Shown one piece after another: positions 32,920 to 41,630 of a DNA stretch of 44,484 bases. The notes under the pieces are model-generated. The model did not search any database and was not told the DNA's origin. It saw nothing but the letters and a program-made list of their open reading frames with translations. A program made the translations under genes and the position numbers. The DNA is from CAZUCE01 sp964619265. Lineage in GTDB: Bacteria > Planctomycetota > UBA1135 > GCA-002686595. Where the stretch lies: assembly GCA_964619265.1 (NCBI GenBank), contig CAZUCE010000036.1, forward strand, positions 1 to 44,484. Direction: 5' to 3'. The stretch's first letter is position 1; the number at the start of each line of letters is the position of its first letter.

Positions 32920-33942
32920 TCATCCGCCGGGGTCTTCGGGGTGCGCGATCCCCCCGGTGAGTGCCCGTTGGCCCAAATACGCGTCCGCCAGGCAAATGGC
33001 CACCATGGACTCCACTACGGGAATAACGCGCGGGACGATGCACGGATCGTGGCGCCCCTCGCGGGCGTTGCGCCCCACCGTGCTGGTCGGTTTGATCGCG
33101 GCCTGGATTCGGATCGGGTCGCCATTGGTGATGCCGCCTTCCAAGCCGCCGAAGGCACCGGGCTCGATCGACATCTCCGATCCGCTCGCCCGCGCGGCAT
33201 CGAAACCCGCTCCGTAGGAAAATCCCATCACCGCGCCGATGCTCATGACGCCCTGGGCCAGGGTGGCTTTCAGTTTGCGAAAGACCGGATCTCCCAGTCC
33301 GGCGGGGACGCCCGCGACACAGACCTCGACGATCCCACCGCAAGAGTCGCCCGCCTCTCGCAAAGCCACCAGGTGTTCGGTCATCTGGCGCGCGACCCCC
33401 GCATCCGCACAGCGCACCGGATTGCTCTCGATGAAGCTCTCATCGAACTCCTGCGCCCTGAAAGGTCCGATGCTGAGCGCATGGCCCACGATACGTAGCT
33501 CGGCCGGCAGGATCTTCTTGGCGATCGAACCGGCGATCACCCGTGCGACGGTCTCGCGTCCCGAAGATCGACCGCCCCCCCGCGGATCCCGGTGGCCGTA
33601 CTTGAGATCGTAGGTGCGGTCCGCGTGCCCGGGCCGTGGCTCCCGCGCGATGCGAGCGTAGTCCCCCGAGCGCTGGTTGGTGTTCTCGACCATCACACAG
33701 ATCGGCGTTCCGGTTGTCCGCCCCTCGAAAACACCCGACAGAATTTTTGGGCTGTCCGCCTCGTTCCGGGAGGTCGTCACTTTGCTCTGGCCGGGTCGCC
33801 GGCGAGCCAAGTCCGGCTCCAGGTCCGCTTCGGCGAGCGGGAGGCCGGGCGGGACCCCATCGACCACGACGCCGAGGGCCGGGCCGTGGGACTCACCGAA
33901 CGACGTGAGACGAAAGATCTCTCCGAAACTGTTGCTGGCCAT
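32920..33942 (-). CDS. aroC: Chorismate synthase
   Basis: 340 aa. It makes chorismate from EPSP and needs reduced FMN. The N-terminus (FGEIFRLTSFGESHGPALGVVVDGVPPG) is signature 1, RPGHADRTYDLKYGHRDPRGGGRSSGRETVARV signature 2 and GAFGGLEGGITNGDPI signature 3. The gene diverges from the aroA-aroK fusion with only 77 nt between the starts, so both last steps of the pathway are probably controlled from one region. Its product feeds TrpE/TrpG encoded 13 kb away. Confidence 0.96.
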   Translation of the reverse strand: MASNSFGEIFRLTSFGESHGPALGVVVDGVPPGLPLAEADLEPDLARRRPGQSKVTTSRNEADSPKILSGVFEGRTTGTPICVMVENTNQRSGDYARIAREPRPGHADRTYDLKYGHRDPRGGGRSSGRETVARVIAGSIAKKILPAELRIVGHALSIGPFRAQEFDESFIESNPVRCADAGVARQMTEHLVALREAGDSCGGIVEVCVAGVPAGLGDPVFRKLKATLAQGVMSIGAVMGFSYGAGFDAARASGSEMSIEPGAFGGLEGGITNGDPIRIQAAIKPTSTVGRNAREGRHDPCIVPRVIPVVESMVAICLADAYLGQRALTGGIAHPEDPGG

Positions 33943-34019
33943 GAGGCCGCTGAGGATACCGGCCCCTGGCCTTAGGATGCGGCACTTGTCCGGCTCACCG
34001 GCCGGTCCACGCTCCTTCG

Positions 34020-35783
34020 ATGAATGATCTCTATGTCACCCCGCGGTTGATCGCGCCGATTGACGCGAGCCCCAGGCTGCCGGGCTCCAAATCGATGGCG
34101 CAACGTGCCCTGGTTGCTGCAGCCCTATGCAGCGAGCGGACCCTGGTGGCTGGTGCCGGAACCTGCGACGACGTGCTCGCCATGGAGCGCGGATTGAGCC
34201 AACTCGGCTATGCCCTGGAGCGTCGCGGCGAGGACCTGATTGTGGAATCGCCCTCCGGCGGGAAGGGACCCGCTGGGACGACCCCGCAGCGAGTCGATGT
34301 GGGCGAGAGCGGAACGGCTCTGCGACTGTTGACCTCGGTGGCTGCGCTCACCGCAGGACGATTCGAACTCACCGGGCGTCCCGGGCTCCTGCGCCGACCG
34401 ATCGGCGAGCTGAGCCGCGCACTCGCCTCGCTCGGAGCGAGCCTCGCCGATCGCGAGGGCCTTCCGCCGGTGCTCGTGGAAGGCCGAGAACTGGCCGGCG
34501 GAACGGTGCGTATCGACGCGAGTCGCTCCAGCCAGTTCGTCAGCTCCTTGCTGCTCGTCGCGCCGCGCTTCACCCATGGATTGACGGTCGAGACCACGGG
34601 GGTGCTCGCATCTCCGGGCTACCTTGAGCTCACGCGTCGCGTTCTCGAGGCGTTCGGAGTTTCGATCGAGATCGAGAAGCGGACCGACGGCGGAGTCCGC
34701 GTCCAGGTCCCCGCGCTCCAGCTTCAATCGCCTGGATGCTTTGAAGTGGAAGCCGACTGGTCCGCCGCCGGTGCGTTCACGCTGCTCGCCGAGCTAAGCG
34801 GTGGGCGCAGCGCTCCCATCGGATTGCGTGAGGACTCGCTTCAGCCCGACCGCGGCTTCGGGGAGGTGCTTGCCGGATTGCGCGGTACGGGCCCGCGCAC
34901 CGTCGACGTCGCACGCCTCCCAGATCAAACGATGAACCTCGCGATTGCCGCAGCTCTGCGAACCGGAACAACCGAGTTGACCGGCGCCGCGAATTTGCGG
35001 TTAAAGGAAAGCGACCGGCTCGAGGTCACGGCTCGCGAGCTGCGCCGACTCGGCGGACGGGTCGAAGTCCTCACCGACGGGCTGCGGATCCAAGGAGGTG
35101 CCAGGCTTCACGGGGGGCGGGTCGATCCGCAAGGAGACCACCGCATGGCGATGGCCTTCGCCGTACTCGGAGCCTTCGTGGAAGGAGTGGAGATCGACCA
35201 GCCCGGTTGCGTCGCGAAGAGTTTCCCCGGCTTCTTCGATGAGCTCGAAGCCGCGCTCGCCTCCCGGCGTTGTATCGCGCTGATCGGTCAACGTGGCTGC
35301 GGCAAGAGCACCTTGGGCCGGTCGCTCGCAGAAAAGCTGAAGGTCGAATTCCTCGATCTCGACGAGCGCTTCGTTCTCGAACTCGGACCCATCCCTGCCT
35401 TCGTGGAAGCGCAGGGCTGGCCGGCGTTCCGCGAACAGGAAGCTCGCTTGCTGCAGGAGACCTTGAGGCCGGATCGGGTAGTCGCTACGGGCGGCGGTGT
35501 GCTAGAGGCTCCCGGCGCGATGGAAACTCTACCGCGCGAGGCCTTTGTCCTGCATTTGGACGCCCCCCTCGACGCGCTGCGCCGGCGAATCGCGGCCGAC
35601 CCGAACCGCCGGCCGTCGGTCACCGGCCGGGACACTCTCGAAGAACTCGCCGAGCTGGAGGCGCGCCGCCGGCCCGATTACCTCGCCTGTGCAGATGTCA
35701 CCCTGCCCGCGGGTGTGTCCCCCGGGGAATGCTTGGACTCAGCGCTCGCTGCCCTGCGCCAGTTCTGGGCCAAGCGCGCTTAG
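34020..35783 (+). CDS. aroA-aroK: Fused EPSP synthase / shikimate kinase
   Basis: 587 aa. Residues about 5-412 are EPSP synthase: LPGSKSMAQRALV at the N-terminus, VGESGTALRLL, RSSQFVSSLLL, NLRLKESDRLE and DHRMAMAFAVLG. Residues about 416-587 are shikimate kinase: Walker A in LIGQRGCGKSTLG, the shikimate-binding FLDLDERF, VATGGGVL and the lid ADPNRRP. The kinase makes shikimate 3-phosphate, which the synthase uses, so consecutive steps are joined though in reverse order in the chain. The fungal AROM protein has these two domains adjacent in the same order. It is followed after 13 nt by a sulfatase-like gene. Confidence 0.95.
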   Translation: MNDLYVTPRLIAPIDASPRLPGSKSMAQRALVAAALCSERTLVAGAGTCDDVLAMERGLSQLGYALERRGEDLIVESPSGGKGPAGTTPQRVDVGESGTALRLLTSVAALTAGRFELTGRPGLLRRPIGELSRALASLGASLADREGLPPVLVEGRELAGGTVRIDASRSSQFVSSLLLVAPRFTHGLTVETTGVLASPGYLELTRRVLEAFGVSIEIEKRTDGGVRVQVPALQLQSPGCFEVEADWSAAGAFTLLAELSGGRSAPIGLREDSLQPDRGFGEVLAGLRGTGPRTVDVARLPDQTMNLAIAAALRTGTTELTGAANLRLKESDRLEVTARELRRLGGRVEVLTDGLRIQGGARLHGGRVDPQGDHRMAMAFAVLGAFVEGVEIDQPGCVAKSFPGFFDELEAALASRRCIALIGQRGCGKSTLGRSLAEKLKVEFLDLDERFVLELGPIPAFVEAQGWPAFREQEARLLQETLRPDRVVATGGGVLEAPGAMETLPREAFVLHLDAPLDALRRRIAADPNRRPSVTGRDTLEELAELEARRRPDYLACADVTLPAGVSPGECLDSALAALRQFWAKRA

Positions 35784-35796
35784 ACTCCACCCCGAC

Positions 35797-37410
35797 ATGC
35801 GCGATCCGTTTCCTTTCCCGGCTGGCTTGGCTGCCTTGCTGCTCGTTGCTTGCTCGCCGCAGGCCGAACCGGAGCCGCCGGACCACCTAATCTGGATTTC
35901 GATCGACACGCTGCGTGCCGATCACCTCTCCAGCTACGGCTACCCCCGCGAAACCAGCCCGAACCTCGATCAACTCGCAGAGTCCGGAGTGCGTTTCGAG
36001 AGCTGCTTCAGCCCGACCTCTTGGACTCTGCCCGCTCACCTGTCGATGCTCACCGGCCTGGCCGTCAGCGTTCACGGAATCGACGAGGAACGCCATTGGG
36101 GCCTTACCTCCGAACCTGGAAGACCTGCGCCGGTCCAACTGCGCGGCACGTTCATCTCCGAGCACCTGGAGCAGGCCGGCTTCTTAAGCGGCGGCTACTA
36201 CTCTTGGAAGTACCTCGAGCCGCAGTATGGCTTCGGCCCCGGGTTCAGTATTTGGGAGCGCGTCGGACGCTCGCTCTACGCAAAGCCGGATCTGCTCAGC
36301 CGCTACACCGAATTGCGGAAGGAACAAAAGGTGGAAGAGCTGCGCGCGTGGATCGAAGCCGAACCAGAGCTGTTCGACTTTCACGCACCCGGCGATGACT
36401 TGGTGATCGATCGAGGTCTGGAGTTCCTGGACGAAGCTCTGGAAGCGCGGGATCGCGTTTTCTTGTTTCTCCATCTTTTCGACCCGCACGACGACTACGT
36501 TCCGCGCGCTCCGTTTGACACTCGCTTTACCGACCCCAAATACACGGGTCCCATCGATGGACGCAGAATCGCCTCGCGGGATTCCGTGGTTCGAGCCAAA
36601 CTCCCCCAAGCAGACCTAGCGCAGCTCATTGCGCTCTACGACGGCGAGATTGCGTGGTCGGATGCTCAGGTTGGCCGCCTGCTCGAAGACCTCGATCGGC
36701 GGGAGATCCGGGATCGAACGCTGATCCACCTGACCAGCGACCACGGGGAGGAGTTCTACGAACACGGCAGGAAGGGCCACCGCAAACAGCTGTTTGCGGA
36801 GAGCACGCACGTGCCGTGGATCTTGTCGGGTGGCGATCTGCCGCCCGGCGGGGTGGTCGAGGGAGCCGTAGGTCTCGTCGACCAGGTGCCAACCGTCCTA
36901 GCGCTGCTGGGCCTCGAAGTTCCGGACGGGTTGAGCGGCGCGAACCTAGCTCCCGTCGCTCGCGGCGACCAGGAGAATGAGGTTCGCGAGTACACGCAGC
37001 TTGTGTTTGGCTTCTCGCCGGGTGCCCCGGTCACGTTGAACCGCGGTCTCAGGCGCGGTGATGAGGTGCTGCTGTGGAAGCAAACTGGGCAGGACCGAGT
37101 GGAAACCGCCTACTTCGCGAACGCGCCTGGAGCGATGGAAGCGGGAATGCCGACTTCGACGAACGAAGCCGACCCCGCCCTGCGAGCGCTGCGGCAACGG
37201 CTGGACGAGGTGCGACTGCGGTACGCAGACGAAATTGAGAGCCAGCCGGTCCGCACACTGTCCGGCCGAATTCAATCGCGCGCGGACCGCGAACAGCTGG
37301 AGGCGCTCGGCTACCTGCAATCGCACTCCGAATCGCCGATCGACGCGACCCCGCCCACCGACTTCCCGTTGCCGATCGACGGTGGCCGTTGGCTCCCACT
37401 AGATCGGTAA
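35797..37410 (+). CDS. Sulfatase-superfamily lipoprotein lacking the FGly cysteine
   Basis: 537 aa from the ATG at 35797. Lipobox LLLVAC (Cys about 24). The alkaline-phosphatase-superfamily core is clear: IWISIDTLRADHLSSYGYPRETSPNLDQLAESGV, the nucleophile region SPTSWTLPAHLSMLTGL, LFDPHDDY, LTSDHGEEFYEHG. The usual CxPxR is replaced by S-W-T-L-P-A-H, typical of a common bacterial subgroup in which Thr or Ser may be the nucleophile. It may be a phosphoesterase or phosphotransferase, not a sulfatase. Co-directional with aroA-aroK, with only 13 nt between. Its stop is encoded by the second palindrome-arm copy, giving a C-terminus ending DR. Confidence 0.9.
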   Translation: MRDPFPFPAGLAALLLVACSPQAEPEPPDHLIWISIDTLRADHLSSYGYPRETSPNLDQLAESGVRFESCFSPTSWTLPAHLSMLTGLAVSVHGIDEERHWGLTSEPGRPAPVQLRGTFISEHLEQAGFLSGGYYSWKYLEPQYGFGPGFSIWERVGRSLYAKPDLLSRYTELRKEQKVEELRAWIEAEPELFDFHAPGDDLVIDRGLEFLDEALEARDRVFLFLHLFDPHDDYVPRAPFDTRFTDPKYTGPIDGRRIASRDSVVRAKLPQADLAQLIALYDGEIAWSDAQVGRLLEDLDRREIRDRTLIHLTSDHGEEFYEHGRKGHRKQLFAESTHVPWILSGGDLPPGGVVEGAVGLVDQVPTVLALLGLEVPDGLSGANLAPVARGDQENEVREYTQLVFGFSPGAPVTLNRGLRRGDEVLLWKQTGQDRVETAYFANAPGAMEAGMPTSTNEADPALRALRQRLDEVRLRYADEIESQPVRTLSGRIQSRADREQLEALGYLQSHSESPIDATPPTDFPLPIDGGRWLPLDR

Positions 37411-37422
37411 TACGGTGCCAGA
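37401..37422 (+). repeat. Second copy of the palindrome arm, cut by the gap
   Basis: AGATCGGTAATACGGTGCCA plus GA matches 1515-1536 at 21 of 22 positions. As at the first copy it supplies the stop codon of a plus-strand gene (TAA in place of TGA) and lies at the junction of two convergent genes. The remainder of the element, if present, is in the N run that starts at the next base. Confidence 0.85.
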
Positions 37423-37522
37423 NNNNNNNNNNNNNNNNNNNNNNNNNNNNNNNNNNNNNNNNNNNNNNNNNNNNNNNNNNNNNNNNNNNNNNNNNNNNNN
37501 NNNNNNNNNNNNNNNNNNNNNN
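37423..37522. other. Assembly gap (100 N)
   Basis: Exactly 100 N, the usual placeholder for a gap of unknown size between scaffolded contigs. It begins inside a palindromic repeat and removes the last codons of the MamK-like gene. Confidence 0.98.
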
Positions 37523-38608
37523 CCAGAACTCGTCGGGCATGTCGTTGGCGATCTTCAGGGCGCCGTTGGCTCCGCCGTAGATCGGCTCTTCGATTCGTAC
37601 CACCCGGCCCGAACCGAGGCGCTCGACCATCTCGGCTTCGATCGCGTCGTCGAGGTTCTTGATCATGCTGCCACCGCCGGCGAGCAGAACGCGGTTCTTG
37701 AGTTTGTCCTGGAACTCCGGATCGAAGCTCGCAATCAGCTCGGCCAGGCCTTCGACCAGGGGCGCAACGATCTCGCGGCAGGCTTCGCGAATCAAATCGG
37801 TCAGGTCGAACTCGGTCGGCTTACCCGAGACCGGCAACTTGACGACGGCCTGATTCATCGTGTCAGACACCGAAGCATGCCGCTCCTTGATGTCCTTGAT
37901 CATTTGGATCGTGAACTGTGCTTCGGGGTGCTTCTCTCGAATCTTGTTCGCAAGGCTGCGATCGACCGAATCACCTCCACAGGTCATTGTCAGTTGGTCG
38001 GTCTCCTCGGGCATCGTGCCGTGCATGCGGCACAGGTCGACCGTGCCCGCTCCGATGTCGATGACGAGCACGTCGTCGAGCATGTCGAGGCCGTAAGCCA
38101 CGGCAAACGGCTCGGAGCACAGCATCACAGAGTCCACCGCTTTGCGAGCCGCCTTTAGAATGGCCTCCTTGTTCTTGATCGAAGCCTCGGCCGGAACGCC
38201 AATGACCGCATAGATCAGGTCGTCCTTGTGCGGCTTGGCTTGCGAAATGATCTCGCCGATGAGATCTCCCGCAGCGCGTAAATTTTCTTCGGCTTCCGTA
38301 CCACCTTTCTGGTCATCCAGCGATGACTTGATCACGCCGTCCTCCAGCGGACGAAAGAGGTTGAGCGAGAGCCGGTGCTCGATCGCTTCGGACCCAAAAA
38401 GAACGTCCTTCTTGAGCAGCTTGCGCGAAACGACGTCTTTCGGATAGCCGACAAAGGAGGGGACCGTCTCGCGGATACCGTTCGACGCCGAGACGGAAGT
38501 CCGTGACGTTCCCAGGTCGATACCCATGTAGAGAATGCCCTTCTCCTGGCGAACGGTATCGCCAGGGTACGGGCCCGAAGGGTCTTGAGATTCGGATTGG
38601 TTGGCCAT
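37523..38608 (-). CDS. MamK-like bacterial actin (3' end missing in gap)
   Basis: 362 residues visible, nearly complete. The actin ATPase fold is clear: phosphate-1 loop YMGIDLGTSRTSVS at about 28-40, phosphate-2 loop VIDIGAGTVDLCRMHG at about 182-197 and adenosine motif LLAGGGSMIKNL at about 308-319. Resemblance is closest to MamK, the magnetosome filament actin: VGYPKDVV, AVIGVPAEAS, SEPFAVAYGLD and the ending GALKIANDMPDEFW all have counterparts there. MamK ends about ten residues later, so little is lost. No other magnetosome genes are present. The start is ATG 38608, or a GTG at 38614 overlapping the upstream stop. It forms an operon with the degenerate GGDEF gene. Confidence 0.88.
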
Positions 38609-38610
38609 GG

Positions 38611-39786
38611 TCACGGCGCCGGAGGCGGCGGGTTCGTGGAATTCTCACCGGGCTCACCCTCGGGCGGACCCGCTTTCGGGGTGCTCGCGAGGGCATTCTT
38701 CAAAGCCAGGTTGGCCTTGAAGATCTCGCCCATCATGTCGAGCTTGGTCGTGTTCATGTTCGTCTCGCGTCCTGCCAACTTACCGAGCGAGCGGACTCCC
38801 TCGTCATCGGGCCCCGCGGCAGACACCTTGAGTAATAGGTCCTGGTAGCGCTCCAATTCAGCGGCGAGCTTCGAAACCCGGCGCTCGAGAACCTCGACCT
38901 GGCCTCGATCTGCCCCCGAGGGCTCCGGGCTCGATCGGCGGCGCTCGACCTCTGCGATCGCGCCGGAATGCTCGCTGAGCGCCTGGCGGACCATGGCCAG
39001 AAGCATCGAAGGATCCACCGGGACCGATCCGGGCTGGGAGTCTCCAATCTGGGGCGATCCGTGGTTGGACGCCGCGGTGGACGCCGGAGCTGCGGCCTGG
39101 CGAGCCTCGTGGGCCCGCCGCTCGCGCTCCGCCTCCTCTTTCAGCGCCTGATCGCGCTCCTCAGCAGCCAGACAGACCTCAAGCAAGCGATCCCCACCGG
39201 CAGCCGCCGAGCGCGTGAGGCCGGCATCCGCCGAGGCCTTCAGGACCTCCAGCGCCCCAGCATCCCCGGGAGCCGCGTGGGCAATCCCGATCGAAGTCGT
39301 GATGTGCACCTGCTTGTTCCCGCTCTGAAAAACCAGGGAACGCGCGCCGCGAAGGAGCCGGCCGCCGACTCCTTGCAGCCCTTCCGGAGTCGCCTGGGGT
39401 AGCAGGCAGAGCAGCGAACCGTCGGCCAAATGCCCGATGAAATCCGAGCCGCGCAGATCCCGGGCTAGGAACTCCACCAGACTCCGGACGATCTCGCGGC
39501 GGGCCTCCCGGCCGTAAATGTCCTGGAGCGAATCGAGCCGATCGACCGCCACGCGCAGGCATCCGAGCGAATAGCCCTGTCGCTCGGCCCGCTCGACTTC
39601 CCCCAGAACCAACTGCTGGAGCTCACGGGGCGAGAACATCGCGCCGTCCTGCTCCGCGAAGGAACCTGGGTCATGGGCCCGCTCAGCGGGCGAAAAGCCG
39701 CGGGCCGGTCGCGGACCGGAGTCCTTGAACTCGGTCGCGTCCCGAAAACCCCTGGGCCGGGGCGAGCGAGGATCGTGGGCGGACAT
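38611..39786 (-). CDS. Degenerate GGDEF-domain protein with coiled coil
   Basis: 391 aa. Residues about 50-205 follow the diguanylate-cyclase fold: FSPRELQQLVLGEVERAERQGYSLGCLRVAVDRL, a helix ending LRGSDFIGHL, and TTSIGIAHA. The GGDEF signature itself is replaced by LADGSLLCLLP, so cyclase activity is not expected. Residues about 205-250 form a Glu/Arg/Ala-rich helix. A second coiled coil is likely at about 290-335 (QVEVLERRVSKLAAELERYQDLLLKV). Both ends are Pro/Gly-rich. It may be a partner or regulator of the actin encoded directly downstream, since its stop overlaps or abuts that gene's start; this is inference. Confidence 0.8.
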   Translation of the reverse strand: MSAHDPRSPRPRGFRDATEFKDSGPRPARGFSPAERAHDPGSFAEQDGAMFSPRELQQLVLGEVERAERQGYSLGCLRVAVDRLDSLQDIYGREARREIVRSLVEFLARDLRGSDFIGHLADGSLLCLLPQATPEGLQGVGGRLLRGARSLVFQSGNKQVHITTSIGIAHAAPGDAGALEVLKASADAGLTRSAAAGGDRLLEVCLAAEERDQALKEEAERERRAHEARQAAAPASTAASNHGSPQIGDSQPGSVPVDPSMLLAMVRQALSEHSGAIAEVERRRSSPEPSGADRGQVEVLERRVSKLAAELERYQDLLLKVSAAGPDDEGVRSLGKLAGRETNMNTTKLDMMGEIFKANLALKNALASTPKAGPPEGEPGENSTNPPPPAP

Positions 39787-39884
39787 GGCGTGGTGGCGGG
39801 TGATTCGAAAGGCCCGGTCGGGGGCCCTCCATCCCTATCATCGGCTCCGGAGGGCCTCCGGGGGGAGTCGAGATCGGCGGAGCG

Positions 39885-41366
39885 TTAACTCCGGCCCCCC
39901 GACAGGGTCCTGGCCACGGCCTCGCGCCAGGCCTCCAGGCGGGCGGCCCGCTCTTCTCCGGGGAGCCCGGCAGGCGTGTCGCTCAGTTCGAGCGAAGGCA
40001 CGTCCCGACCGGATGCGAACTTCCCACAGCCGATTCCAGCCAGCATCGCCGCGCCCCGGGCGGTGGCCTCCACGTCGCTGGGCCGCCGCACGGTGAGCCC
40101 CGCCGAATCGGCCAGGAGCTCCAGCAGGAGCCCATTGCGGGTCGCGCCTCCGTCGACCAGCGCCTCCTCGATCGACATCCCCGTTTCCTGGCGCAGGAGG
40201 TCGATCAGCTCCGCGCTCGAAAGAGCGATCGACTCCAGGGCTGCCCGGGCCACGTGGGCCCGGTTCGTCCCGCGCGTGAGTCCGAGAAGCGCACCACGAG
40301 CCTCCGGATCCCAATAGGGGGCGCCGAGCCCGGCGAAGGCCGGCACCAGATGCACGCCACCGGAATCTTCGACGCTGCGCGCCAGAGCCTCGGTCTCGGC
40401 TGCATCTTCGATCAGCCCCAAACCGTCGCGCAGCCACTGGACCGTCGCGCCCCCCATGAACAGGCTGCCTTCGAGGGCGAATGCACGCTCGCCCTTGGCA
40501 TCGAGCGCCAGGGTCGAAAGGAAGCCCGCCTCGCTTCGGCGGCGCTCCTGCCCCGTGTTGAGCATGAGGAAGCACCCGGTTCCGAAGGTCGACTTGAACG
40601 AACCCGACTCGAATCCGCCCTGCCCGAACAGCGCGGCCTGCTGATCTCCGGCGACGCCGCGGATCGGAATCTCTCGCCCAACCAGGTAAGGCGAAGTGAT
40701 CCCCCAATCTCCTACCGAGGGGCGAACTTCCGGCAGCCACTCAAGGCGGACTCCAAACAACTCGCACAGCTCTGCGTCCCAAGCCCCCCGTTCGATGTCG
40801 TAGAGCATCGTGCGCGAAGCATTGGTCGGGTCCACCGCAATCACGTCTTGCTCGGTCAGATGCTGAACGATCAGTCCGTCCACCGTGGTGAAGACCACAC
40901 CACCACCCTCGGCACGTTCGAGCAAGTGCTCTTGCTCGCGGAGCATCCACTCGATCTTCGTTGCGCTGAAGTACGGGTCGAGCAGAAGACCGGTCCGTTC
41001 CCGAATCAGGTCGCCGTGACCGGCTGCGCGCAGCTCGCTACAGCGCTGGGCAGTCCGGCGATCCTGCCAAACGATCCCCGGAACGATGGCTTCCCCGGCT
41101 CCCGGGTCCAGCGCGAAGATCGTCTCGCGCTGATTCGTCACGCCAATCGCGAGCACGTTGTCGGCTTCCGGACGCGCCAAAATCTCCTCCAGCGTGGCAT
41201 CGACCGCGTCCAAGATCTCACGCGAGTCGTGCTCGACGCGGCCGGGCTCGGGGAAGCGCTGTTCGAATTCCCGATAGGCACGCGCGATCGGACGGAGGTC
41301 AGTATCAGTTAGCAGGCAGGTGACACCGGTGGTTCCGGCATCCAGGGCGATCAAGGTCTCGGGCAC
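39885..41366 (-). CDS. glpK: Glycerol kinase
   Basis: 493 aa, FGGY kinase family. ALDAGTTGVTCLLTD at the N-terminus binds phosphate; NQRETIFALD, GIVWQDRRTA and GLLLDPYFSATKIEWML are the glycerol and ATP-site segments. GVAGDQQAALFGQ carries the catalytic Asp, and FAGLGAPYWDPEARGALLGLTRGT is the FGGY signature region. It phosphorylates glycerol to sn-glycerol 3-phosphate. No glpF or glpD is next to it. A hairpin (41417-41423 with 41435-41441) lies upstream. Confidence 0.96.
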   Translation of the reverse strand: MPETLIALDAGTTGVTCLLTDTDLRPIARAYREFEQRFPEPGRVEHDSREILDAVDATLEEILARPEADNVLAIGVTNQRETIFALDPGAGEAIVPGIVWQDRRTAQRCSELRAAGHGDLIRERTGLLLDPYFSATKIEWMLREQEHLLERAEGGGVVFTTVDGLIVQHLTEQDVIAVDPTNASRTMLYDIERGAWDAELCELFGVRLEWLPEVRPSVGDWGITSPYLVGREIPIRGVAGDQQAALFGQGGFESGSFKSTFGTGCFLMLNTGQERRRSEAGFLSTLALDAKGERAFALEGSLFMGGATVQWLRDGLGLIEDAAETEALARSVEDSGGVHLVPAFAGLGAPYWDPEARGALLGLTRGTNRAHVARAALESIALSSAELIDLLRQETGMSIEEALVDGGATRNGLLLELLADSAGLTVRRPSDVEATARGAAMLAGIGCGKFASGRDVPSLELSDTPAGLPGEERAARLEAWREAVARTLSGGRS

Positions 41367-41484
41367 GGTCTTGCGGAGCGGCAGGCCGCCGGGTCGGGGG
41401 GTCCAATTGGAAAGGACGGCCTGAGGAGGTACCCCAGGCCGCCAAGAGCCCCTTCATTGTGCGGCCCAAAGCCAGTTCACGCGA

Positions 41485-41519
41485 ACGGCCCGTGCCCGCA
41501 GATGCGGAGCACGGGCCGT
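41485..41519 (-). terminator. Strong hairpin downstream of the sigma operon
   Basis: Paired 11-nt outer stem (41485-41495 with 41509-41519) and a 4-bp inner stem with one bulged A and a 4-nt loop. It lies about 110 nt past the stop at 41631 and before glpK. No U-tract follows, so it may be a terminator or an RNA-stabilising stem. Confidence 0.5.
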
Positions 41520-41630
41520 CCTCGCGACAGGGAAGAGCAGAGGTCTAGAGGAGGATCTGCAACACAATCCAGGGCGGACTGCGGGCGTTCAGCCAGCGGC
41601 GAGGCTAAGCCGCAGGCAGCGAGGGTTAGC

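Noticed and set aside
37523..39786. Magnetosome gene cluster
   Set aside because: Only the actin resembles a magnetosome protein; no mamA, B, E, I, M, O, P or Q-like gene is in the window.
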